DNA from: Trichopria drosophilae
Taxonomy: Eukaryota > Arthropoda > Insecta > Hymenoptera > Diapriidae
Reading direction: 5' to 3'
Length of the DNA: 64,000 nucleotides
NCBI GenBank assembly: GCA_030407085.1
Contig: CM059586.1
Location: forward strand, 90,021,501-90,085,500
This document shows positions 46,250-56,865 of the stretch, in pieces. Below the pieces are notes generated by a model. It was given only the letters and a program-made list of their open reading frames with translations. It searched no databases and was not told the origin of the DNA. Position numbers and translations under genes: made by a program. Position 1 is the stretch's first letter; every line of letters begins with the position of its first letter.

Positions 46250-49200
46250 TAGAGCTTGGTTTTACCATAAAATAATATATTTTACATTTTATACTCTATA
46301 TAAAATCTTTTTAACTATACAGTGGTATAGATTTTATCAGATAAGATATTTTGATATAGATGAAACAATTTGTACAACATTTTTCTTACAACAAAAAAAT
46401 TAAAAATATACCCTAATTTTTATTAAGATCTCCAATCAGAAAATGTAATTCAAACTATTCATAAATTTCAATAAAATCAACCATTTTTTTTAATATACAT
46501 AAGTCTTACATAAAGAATTATTTAAAACGACTTTTTCTTAGTTTATGAATTGAAAATCTACCATGGTACTGAAGCAATTTTAATTCCACCGTAGGTGCAA
46601 TTTTTTGTATACATCGTCAATAACTTTATTTTAATTTCAACGATATTTTGAGATATAACTGAACGAATTTTCACACATAAAATGTCGGGTATCTTAAACT
46701 ATTCAGAAACTTTGCGAATTTGATATTTTTGTAATCATTTTCAACTTTTCGTCAAAACGTTTGAAGCACGTACACCCGCCGTAAGGTCCGCAAAAAAGGT
46801 TAAGTGCCCCCTTAACCTTTCGACATGTCAGGGGACCGAACCTGCTCCTCTGCTGGAGAATCCGAATCTGAACTACCGCAGTACCTCCACTTCTTTTTTT
46901 ATTTCTTTTCCCCAATCCCGAGGGAAGCATTACGTGGTGCGTGTTTCTCGGGTCGGTCGGTCAACCCAACTAAACAGTTAGGAGACAGAAGTTGACAATC
47001 TTATACGATTTTATTACATTGTTGATAATGTTCTCAAGCAATAAATATAACTATATTATCTAACAAACTAATATAATACAACATATATAAATATTCAACG
47101 TATTATTATATCAGTACATATTGAGTACAGTACATACCAACCTATCAAATGATTGTAAAGTAGTTTTGAAGAAAAATAAATAAAGTTCGGACAATAAAAT
47201 GAAATATTATTAATAATAATATGTGCTAACAAAATAAGGCCGATCTCCATGTACAGAAATCGGCACTTTTCCGAAGGTTTTGGATGCGCTTAATCCAATT
47301 TTGGCCGCAGAATTTTTAAATTTCATCGACATTTTTAGACATCCTGACTTAATGTCAGTAATTAAGTCCAAAAAACAACGGTTTGGTTAATTTTCAATAA
47401 GTTTTCTTATTGCAGAACAAATTTTTGTTCACAATTAGGTAAAACCCAGATTAAAATACTATTTACCAGCTTTAAAACACTTTTTTTTTCATTCCGACAC
47501 GATTTAACACTCCGTAACGGGCAACATATCGATATCCGACAAGTGTGATAGTCGTCCTTCCCTTTGTTTTTCGCAAACATTAATTTTTGTTAATTACACC
47601 CTTGATGCATAATATATTTTCGATCACCTTACCAAAGCGTTTATAAAGGCACAATTATGATTTTCGTTTTTTGCAATGCTAGGTTAAGGTATATAAAAAT
47701 CTTAACTTGATAAAGCAATTCTGCCATCAGATTCTAATGAGTTTAATCTGATTTTTGACAAACTGCGAACATTTTATTTCTGCCATAAAAACTCATTGAA
47801 AACATGCGAAAACGGTGTTTTCTCCTTTTTTAGATTAGAACATCTCAAAATCTTGACGTGATTGAGCATTTCTGGGCAAGAACCCATCATACAGCAAAAT
47901 AGAAAAGAGTTCAGAAAGAGTTCGAAATCTGCTCTAAAAGAAGTCAGATGCCCCCCTTTCTGAGGGTTTTCTGAACATGAGTTCATAAAGATCTCATAAT
48001 GACGTCATCTTCAGAAAACACTGAGAAAGTGGGACATCTCACTTCTTTTAGAGTACATTTAGAAATCAATCTTAACTATTTTTTATTTTGCTGTCTTGGA
48101 AGGTCGGTATCATTTTGTTAGTTATTTTCGTACATTTACACATTTACTAAACGTATTTTCTATCCTATCGAAAAAGAATTCCCGATTATTTTACTTCAAA
48201 ACTATACATTCACATATTTTGATTTCTGCCGATTTGGATTTTTAAAAAGCTCCAGGGCTTCAAATGTTTTTTTAAAATTGGCTGTTTGTTGTAGTCGTCT
48301 TGTAAATTTTAAAACGTTTGAAACTTCAGCTACACAAGTAAATGTCATCAAGGGAACATTGCTGATGGATTTATTATCTTTCACTTGTTTGTATTTATTT
48401 GCAAATGAGTCAGCAATTACATTTTCTATAAATTTGTAATATTTTAAACTTTCTTGGAAAATATTATTGTTTAATGTAAATCGATATGCTTTACCTAGTA
48501 TTTATAATAAATTCTTCTTTTTTTGATTCCACAATGCTGTATGTAATTGAAAGTTTGATGGAAAACAATAGGATTATTTTTTTCATCGCAGAAAGTCTAC
48601 TGACAAATTCAAAGTTATACGCAATTACTTTGCGTATATAAAACTAATTTTCTTTATGAACGATATACAGTAATGTTCCGCATTGTTTGCGAAGAATTCC
48701 AACGATTTAATAATAATATACGATTTTGCTACAAAGAAAAAAGTTTCGAAGCTCTCGTAGGAAACTTTAACATCACCTTTTTCTTACTGCACGTACACTT
48801 TCAATTAACGGAAACTTTTCCTCTTGTTGTCTTAAGCGGAATTCGATGGTAAAAAATGATTTGTTGCGGTAGTATCGAACGTATTCTCGTAAATGTATAC
48901 AAGTAATAGATTTAACATAAAAAATTATATTAAAGGTATTATTTTATGTTCGCGGAGCAATTTGCAAATAGAAATTAATCTAAAGATAATATTAAAAAAT
49001 TTTAAAATATGATATAAAAATGAAATTTGACTTTCACAACACTAAGTGATTAAAAGTTGACACTTTTATTTTATGCCTTTTTTTTACTTTTGAATATTTA
49101 ACGTACATAGGTACTGAAACAAATTTTAAAGTGACAAAATAAGCAAAAACGTTCTATTTAATCATGTTTATAAAAATTGAAGCGGATTTGAAATAAACGA

Positions 49201-50980
49201 TAATAAAAATAAACAATCTTTCGTAAATTAAACATATTTGGAAAGTAAATATACAAAGTGATTAAAAGGTCCTAGTATGGCGAAATATCTCGAAGGGATT
49301 GTATATTAAGGGAAAAATATTTCGTACGAAAGTTTTAAGATTTTCCGTGGCTATTTAATCCTAGAATTGAATTGATGATGATAAAACCTTGAAGGTTATT
49401 CCAAGGTCAAAGTTATTTTTTACATGAGAACCCTTATTTTTGTGTAGATTCGAAAAGAACACATCATTTTAAGTCCGAATATGATTACCAAAACATTGGT
49501 CAAGGTCATGTCAAGGTAGAAGTTTCTATAGTTCGAAATGGAAAAACATTTCTCTTGCATTGCGTTTTCCGGGAAAATTATCCATACGAAAGTTTTTAAT
49601 TTGCCAGCATTTACGGTTTTGATCTTATTTAGAGTTTAAAAAAATTTTTTGTTATAGCAATATCATTTCTGAAGTATTTGTTGTGTTTAAAACGGATGGT
49701 ATTATCAGAAATTCCACGTCCTGTAGCGTTTTCGAAATAAGGTTATATGGGGCTGAATTTGCAATTTTGGACAACCTCACTTTTCTCAAAAAAAAAACGC
49801 GTCTTTTAACATAAAATAATATAAGTCAACATGGTTTTGTTGTTCGAAAGTAAAAAATAGTTTACGAAGTAATTTTTTGAGTAGAATTCAAATCCTGCAT
49901 TAGAATTGTCCCATCGCGACAGGATTTTGAGATAATTCAACCCGTTTTTTCGCTGCTTTTGACATTATGTACAGAAGACACAACATTTTTGGGAGTTTTT
50001 CCTGTAGTTGGATCGTAAAGTACTACTGTTTCTCTTTAATATAAGAGGTGCAGAATTACATTACGATTTTTGTTCGCAAAGATACGCCAATTTGAAATTA
50101 CGATATAGATGTAGATAACAGTTACCTTGAAATGCTCTTTGAGGACAAGCTCTAGGTGAAATTCAATGTCACGAAACCTGTATGAATATAATAACTATAT
50201 AAAATTTGGATATTTATAACTAAACACACGTTTCAATATTGTGAATGTTTTTTGAATTTTTTTTATACCCCATTTTGAATCCGCCTTCTTGAATTCGTAA
50301 ATTTTAATGTCTGGACTGTACACCGATTTAAAATTCTCAATAGAAACTACCCAGTAAAAAACGATCAGCCTCAAAATATTTAATGCAAATGCTCATGATA
50401 TTAATCAGAAATATTTCGTAATTTCAGAATGTCGTAACTTTGCAATTGAACTCTGCGACTCTGAAATTAAAACGAAAGAGTAGTACAACACGATTCAACC
50501 AATGGAAACCCAAATAAAAATTTTGTGTCTTTGGTAAATTGCCTCAAAAGCAGTAAAAATTTGCATTTTTTAGGTGCATAACATTGAATATATCAAAATT
50601 CTATCGTGAGGGATCAATTCTGATTCCGGATTCAGATTCTATGCAAAAAATTACTTTAGAAATGACCCTCCACTTTCTAACAACAGACATAACCCCATTA
50701 TTTGCAGTCCTGTGATTGCACTGACACTGCGGTTCCCAAAAGCGAATTTTCTTTTGCTACAAAAAATTCAAAATATTGAAAAAAATCAAATGTTGAAACT
50801 TTTAATATTATCTTTTTCGAAAACTCGTCGTATTAGAAAAATTCTGGCACCTCCAGAAATACTTCGGAAGTGATACTTCTCTTGCCAAAGGGTAAATTAG
50901 TATCGGACAGTGCATATGTGAAAACTATACATTATCAAGTTTCAAACCAATTAGGTCAAAGAAACCATTCGTTCGGCAAC
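46250..50980. other. AT-rich stretch with repeat fragments, no gene supported
   Basis: 46700-46960 is GC-richer with a 75 codon - strand frame that I do not recognise. About 47880-48060 is rich in TTCAGAAA words and contains CACTGAGAAAGTG (48019-48031), like the element end at 28.5 kb. About 49270-49960 has GAAATATCTCGAAGG and AAGGTCAAGG-style repeats. See also 48200-48470. Confidence 0.35.
48202..48470 (-). pseudogene. Stop-free AT-rich frame of about 90 codons, possible coding relic
   Basis: The - strand frame reads KAYRFTLNNNIFQESLKYYK, then FIENVIADSFANKYKQ, then LMTFTCVAEVSNVLKFTRR and FKKTFEALELFKNPN before a stop at about 48202. It is unusually free of stops for such AT-rich DNA and has protein-like composition. 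I do not recognise the family, and no start or splice site could be chosen. It could be a transposon gene remnant or chance. Confidence 0.25.
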
Positions 50981-50989
50981 GAGTTAATA

Positions 50990-51340
50990 GCAGTTTTCGA
51001 TACTGGTGGGTAATATTACATCTCGTAACAATACGTATTTTCCGCATACTATTAGGAAAAATATCGTTCGTCTCGAGGGTGGAAAATATGCAACTTCCCG
51101 CCGGAGTAATGATTGACATAAAACTCGTGCTGAATCAGTAATTACTCGTGCGTGAAATCGCATTTTCCGCACTAGTAACGAAATGTACTATTTCCCAATA
51201 GTATGCGGGAAATAATATTTCCGATAAATAGGAGGAAACATTTCTCACACGATGAACAGTGCGGGAAAAAATCGAATTTCCCGCATAATATTGGGAAAAA
51301 GTTTTTATATTTCTTCTAAAGTCGAAGTGGAGGTTCCAAT
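50990..51340. repeat. TTTCCCGCA word element (copy B)
   Basis: TTTCCGCA, TTTCCCGC and GCGGGAAA recur on both strands. The stretches CATACTATTAGGAAAAATAT-CGTTCG and GTGCGTGAAATCGCATTTTC-CGCACTAGTAACGAAA align base for base with copy A at 22330-22450, except at the word itself. Ends are not defined. Confidence 0.6.
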
Positions 51341-51549
51341 TCACATTTGTGCGAAAAAATATGTAAAGTTACGCACATTGCATGTAAGAAAAATCAATTC
51401 CTCTATATACGGAATAAAGCACCAAATATTAAAGGAATCATTCTTCTAAAGATTTCGCAGATCATGTTTTCATCTCGCGTTCTTATACATCATATATATA
51501 CATATCTCTTTTTTTTAAGGAGCAAACTTTCTTCCAAGTCGAAAGCACG

Positions 51550-52140
51550 ACTCTATCATTTCGAACTTTAACCCCTTTTGCGAAACTGCGAATGGAAAAC
51601 TTTTCCCCGGAAAAACATCACGAAACTTTTCCATCTCACGTGCGTATTATCGCAATTTCCCATTTCATGTAAAATACGTCGTCGAGCAATCGGTAAATTT
51701 TAGCGCGATCTACCCCGTTTCGACGATTATTCCGCGTGCGCAGAGTTTGGGAGTCGTCTTCGGAACTCAGCGACAGGTTCGTTCGCGCAGAAGAAAGCTC
51801 TGCGTATGTAGTATACAGGGTTTCACAGATTGCATCGAGCTCTCGTTACCGCGAGAAAACGTCTCGGGAAAAGCGGGGAAAGACACACGAGGAAACTAAA
51901 CCAAAAAGGGTTTAAGCGCACTACATACCGGGTGTAAAATATTTTCCCACAAAAATAACCGTATTTTATTCCAAAATCTCAGCTTAGAAACGTTTCGTAG
52001 AAGGAAAAGTCCTGCTCGAGAAAATAACTGTATTTGAGTTGAACGTATTTCCCCGTCTCATATTATCGTTCTTTGTACACGGAAAAACTTTTGAGAATGC
52101 TGCGTACCTAAAACGGGGAGGAAAATAAATGGTTAAATTA
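51550..52140. other. Higher-GC CpG stretch, no gene supported
   Basis: The words GGAAAACTTTTCCCCGG and CACGGAAAAACTTTT (from 52078) recall the ends of the word elements. No conserved frame was found. Confidence 0.3.
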
Positions 52141-52322
52141 TTAAATTACTAAAGTACGATTAAAAATACATGTATTTTATTTTGGGTAATGTAATTGTTA
52201 TTTTTATTGGAAATTTTCGATTTTCTCTCCTGTCTCACGACCCTCCTATGCACGAGTTTCGTTGGAAAAGCGCTTTGGAAACTCATATGTTTTTCAAGCT
52301 GTTGGATTTTCTTACAAATGGG

Positions 52323-52580
52323 TGTATAGCAGCTTTTGAGGTCGCTGATTGTGAATTTGGAGTCTGAATTCAAAAATTCTCAAAGGTGGATACAATATGG
52401 CGGTCATATTGTGAAAAATATTTTAGTTTTTCATGTCAATTGTTTACTGCTTTTTGTGGGTCACTGATTGCGAATTTGGAGTCAGAATTCCAAAATTCAA
52501 AATGACGCAAGCAATTTGGCAGACATATTTTCAAAAATATTTTGGATTTCCATGTAAATTGGTATATATGGGCTTTTGCA
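52323..52580. repeat. About 120 bp tandem repeat, two units, of a dispersed family
   Basis: Unit 1 (AGGTCGCTGATTGTGAATTT at 52339) and unit 2 (GGGTCACTGATTGCGAATTT at 52458) are about 119 bases apart and clearly alike; a third start lies near 52565. The inverse motif, TTGTAATCAGCGACC, occurs near 3425 and in part near 37940. The style is a widespread insect repeat rather than a gene. Confidence 0.6.
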
Positions 52581-52879
52581 AAGATGTTTCATTATAGCAT
52601 AAAGTCTTGCAACTTTGTTACTGGAAGTGGATATGAAAATTCCATGTAAGTACCATTTTTCTTATTTCTTCACCCTATCATTACAATGCGTGCAATGAAT
52701 ATCCATATTAATAAAAATAATAATAAGGTAAAAATAAATATCCATATTAGGTTCATTTTGGTCCATTGGTATTCAGACGTAAAATAGATATAACGGAATG
52801 TCCAATTCTCTAGTCAGCCAATGTACGTTCATGCTTCGTTCGAATCTCATCCACAATTTATGGATGTATCTGATCGCCT

Positions 52880-53490
52880 GTAAATATGATAGGACAAAAT
52901 ATAATTGGACATAATATCATGCCGAAATATTACTTGGATAATTCATCACATGAGAAAATATCGTAGTCCAAAATATTTTTTTGATACATTATTATTTGGA
53001 CACTTATACTTGTAACTGTTCATTTTGTGATATTACTCGCAAATAAGAATGCATTTGATGATATTACGAACATTTATTATATCGAAATTCCTTGAATTTT
53101 ATTACTATTTGCATGTGTTGGGTTCAGTTATTGTTTAGCTCGCGTGTCGTTTAGTTATTCAGTTATTCTGCTAAAGTCATGCCGTTACATTTTGCCTGAA
53201 GTCAGAAGAGTAAAAAAATGCTTCTCCACGCAGTTATTTTTTTAATAGATCACAAGAAAATGCATCGAAAAATATGTGGAATTGAATAGAATATACTTTC
53301 AGTAAAAGTGCACGTGCCTTGTTACTATACAACATCAGATGATTCTGCAGATATTTTTGTGTTATATATTTATGTCCAAATAATATTTTACAATATAATA
53401 TTTTCCCATGATATTTTGTCCAATAATATTTTGTTCTGTAATATTTTGGATTATAATATTTTTGCATGATATTTTGTTTTCAGCATATTG
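52880..53490. repeat. Mirrored GGACAAAATATT arrays
   Basis: The left part (52888-53000) repeats GGACAAAATAT / GGACATAATATCATG. The right part (53370-53480) repeats the inverse AATATTTTGTCC / CATGATATTTTG. The 370 bases between have none. The two halves therefore form inverted arrays like those at 42.6-43.2 kb and 62.4-63.1 kb. Confidence 0.6.
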
Positions 53491-53875
53491 CAAACTATCC
53501 CGAAATGCTTTCTCCACTTTTAACAACAATTTCAACTATATTATGAAATTATAAACAAATTTAGCCCGGCTCATTTCATATTTAATATATCAATAAAATA
53601 GTAGAAGGACTTACCCCCACGTGAAAATTCCATTGAATAAGACACACTATTTTGCCAACAACCGAAAGTTACCATGATCTACTAAAGTCGGAACAGCAGC
53701 AAAGATAAACAAAAGTCGGCTTATACCAGGTACCTGTCGATTTGTATACTCTTGGTAAATGTCTTTCTACAATTACTCCTAATTTGCCTAATCTATAAAC
53801 ATTATGGCGTGCAATATAAACGTAGTGTTGCAACCTACCCCGTCCTCCCCTACATGCATCTCTTGAAGTCATACA

Positions 53876-54030
53876 CACGGAAAAAAGTGAGTAGTTATAC
53901 TAAGGGGAAAACTGGTTATACCAACTACGTAAAGTAGCAAATATAGCGCCAGCCAGATTTGTAGTTGGTGCTACTACATTCGGTTGGTTAAAGCGCGCGG
54001 GTAGTCATCCTTACTACTTTTCCTACCTGC
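53876..54030. repeat. GTAGTTGG word element, copy 2, CACGGAAAAAAGTG end
   Basis: It starts CACGGAAAAAAGTGA at 53876 and shares CCAGCCAGATTTGTAGTTGG (53949-53968) with copy 1. The far end is decayed near TACTACTTTTCCTAC at 54021. Confidence 0.55.
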
Positions 54031-55355
54031 AATAACGATTATTGTATACAGCGACTGTAACGCCAAAAGAAGGCCAGAGCAGAGTTTAGTGGCTATGCAT
54101 ACTTTTAGAGGTTCCCCATATGAGAGAGAGAAAGACAGACTTATGCCTGCCTGTATAATTTGGTTTCCCAAGATGCGTCTCGTCTGCCCTATCCGCTTTG
54201 CGCTTTTATGTACCCGTCTATATTTTTCCCCGTTAATATTCGTAGTTTAAAATGTTTGAATAGAACCGATAGAATAAAAAATATTCGGTATAGTTTTATA
54301 TTTTATTCAATGATTAATTACGTAATTAATTTCACACTGCCGCCGATGTCTGCATGCACATATATTAATATTGAATTATAGGTTAGAATGCAATTGTAAT
54401 ACCCCCAGTCATTCAACATGGTACTTTAATTCTTATTAAATGACCGAATAAGCCAACGTTCATCACTGATAACTGTAAAAATGTCGAATAAGCGCATGTA
54501 TACATGTATACTCTTTTACATTGAATGTCTAGTGTAATGAAATTTGAGTCGCATTTGTAAAATAATATATACTTTAGCATTACAAGCAAATGCTCTTATG
54601 CTGTCAAAAAAATGTAACTTTGAACGAAGTCCTCGACTCATAATCAATGTTTAAGCGACATGTAACCGTCAACTATTGGTTGACATTCCAATTCGATATC
54701 ACTTATTTTCTTATTTTGTATAGTTCAATATTCGCGTTCGTTAATTAAGTACCTATACAATGAAATAACATATAACAAAATAATATGAACTGACTGCTCT
54801 TATATGCAAAATATCAAGTCCGGTACAACTCCCAAATATAACTACCCGGAGGACATGTCCTTTGAATACTGTAGAAATACAAAATTCATGTAACTACAGA
54901 AAGAAAAGCTTTAATACCGAATATTGAAATTATGCAACACATTAATAAGTTTGATCGACATGAACACTTTTTTAGAACACGCATACGTTTGACATTTCTC
55001 ACTTTAAAAGATGTGATTCTTTATACATATTTTAATATATTAATCTCATAACACAATATGACTCAGCTATACTATATTTTCTAAGCTATACAGTTCTTGA
55101 TGGAATTTGTGCACTCATCCCTTGAAAGCATTGTCACTTCGGCTGTCATGCTGACATTATTATAAGTGCTAAGATTTATCTATCCCTTTTAGTTAATTCA
55201 TATTGTGTAGATGATTTAACAATGTGCAATTAAAGTCAAATAAATTAAAAGTAAATATAAAAAGAACAGAATTTAAACAGAACAATTGAATTTCATAAAT
55301 AACAATGAAATCATAATATACGTTCCAACAATTGTTAGAGAGACGAAGAAAGTTT
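54030..55355. other. AT-rich stretch, no recognisable feature
   Basis: No conserved frame or structured repeat was identified. Confidence 0.4.
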
Positions 55356-55359
55356 ATGC

Positions 55360-56345
55360 TTTTTAGATTATATTGTATATACGTTACTTGCCTTAATGTT
55401 AAATAAATGCTTATTATATAAATAAGTTTCATCCACATAATTCTTTTTCACATTTCTAGTATAGTTTAGTTCCACTTATTAGATAAGAAGGCTGTAAGTT
55501 ATGTCCAATAATCTAACAACTATAAATTTTGTCCAGCACTGTAATTCTTGTTAGAACGTATCCTACATTCTCAATCTTTGTTATTTAATTTTATTTAGCC
55601 TTACATACAAACACACTCATATAGAATCTACATTATAATTATAAAAAATATAAGTAACAAAGATTGAAATCATGGGATGCATTAGAATAGGTATACATAG
55701 CAAATGAGAGTTAACACTTTTTAGATTGCTGTTTGTGTGATACTCGCCTTAACATTTAACGAATGCTCCTTTTATGAAGAATTTTTATTCATATTAATTA
55801 TTTTGCACATTACTGGTATAGTTTTATCTTATTTATGACATATTACGGTTTATAAAATGTATTCAATAATCTAAAAACAGTATACTTTTCTCGATTCTGT
55901 GATTATTCTTGGAACGTATCCCATACTTTCAGAGTATTCTAACTTATTACAATTTCAATTCGTATTCCTGATAAATATGTTAGTGCTTTCAAACATTATT
56001 AATTTAATGTTATTAGTAAATAAATATAAAATTAAATTAATAATGTTTGAAAGCACTATTAAGTTGCAACAAATTTCAGAGCTCACGAGATTTTACGGTT
56101 TTGAGAAATCGCACTTACACATGTTATTGATGTTAGTATTTAATAAGCACTTATTTTAAATAGGATTTTGGCAGTTTAATTTTATTGCACATAATCAGGA
56201 AGTTTTATTGAAGTTATGTTGTAAGTAACATCTACACATGCATAATTTCCAATAAACGTTACATATCTTGTACTTTCAAACATTGCTATTTTTCTTTTAT
56301 TAGTATAAATTTAATGAGTGTAAATAGCAACTTTTGAAAGTATTA
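55360..56345 (+). repeat. Three diverged tandem units of about 350 bp, each ending in a hairpin
   Basis: Units begin near TTTTTAGATT at about 55359 and 55718 and, less clearly, near 56080. They share in order: a CCTTAA-TTTAA-AATGCT block, a TTTTCACATTTCTAGTATAGTTT block, and an AACGTATCC-ACTTTC block leading into a stem. Stem 1: TCAATCTTTGTTA 55571-55583 with 55655-55667. Stem 2: 28 perfect base pairs, 55981-56008 with 56031-56058, loop 22. Stem 3: ACTTTCAAA-CA-TTGCTATTT near 56274 with its partner near 56325-56342, with one 2x2 internal loop. This could be a microRNA-like cluster or a tandem hairpin repeat; no expression evidence is available. Confidence 0.55.
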
Positions 56346-56685
56346 GACAACTGGGGGTTGGGAAATAGGTTGTGAATGTGGAAAGCTAACCTCAAATGTT
56401 AATTTGGGTTAACCTCCAAAATTAAATTAAACCACACTGTCACTATATCACATTTATTATTTTTTTTCCTGAAATTTTTCTTTTTTCATAACTGCATTGG
56501 CTGAAACACATACATATCTTTCAAACGCGAAACGATAAAGCCGAACTGTCGAAAACAGCACACTAAGACAGAACACTTGACTTCAACCAGTCAGCTGATC
56601 CACGTCTATATACGTATGTATGTCACGTTCTCTAGTGGCGCCTTACCTAGCGGCGTATAGCTGAACAGGAGAAAAATAGTTACTC

Positions 56686-56865
56686 CAAGGAAAAAAAGTA
56701 GTAACCTGGGGTAGCCTACTACTTTTGTGGTTGGCGTAACTAATTTGAAATAGTTCCGTTAACCAACCAAGGTTTCGTGCGTCTACGGTTTCGTTCGTAA
56801 GGTTCTCTACTTTTGCGCCTACTACTTTTTCCGTAGTTGGTGTAACTACTCTCTTTTTTCCGTGC
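56686..56865. repeat. GTAGTTGG word element, copy 3, with CGGAAAAAA-type ends
   Basis: The left end CAAGGAAAAAAAGTAGT and right end ACTACTCTCTTTTTTCCGTG are inverted. Inside, CTACTACTTT, GTAGTTGGTGTAACTAC and GTGGTTGGCGTAACTA recur. Confidence 0.55.

Noticed and set aside
46703..46930. 75 codon - strand frame in a GC-rich patch
   Set aside because: Looked for a zinc-knuckle or gag motif; the cysteines do not fit one.
52835..52862. TTCGTTCGAATCTC, B-box-like on the + strand
   Set aside because: Imperfect box and no upstream A box.
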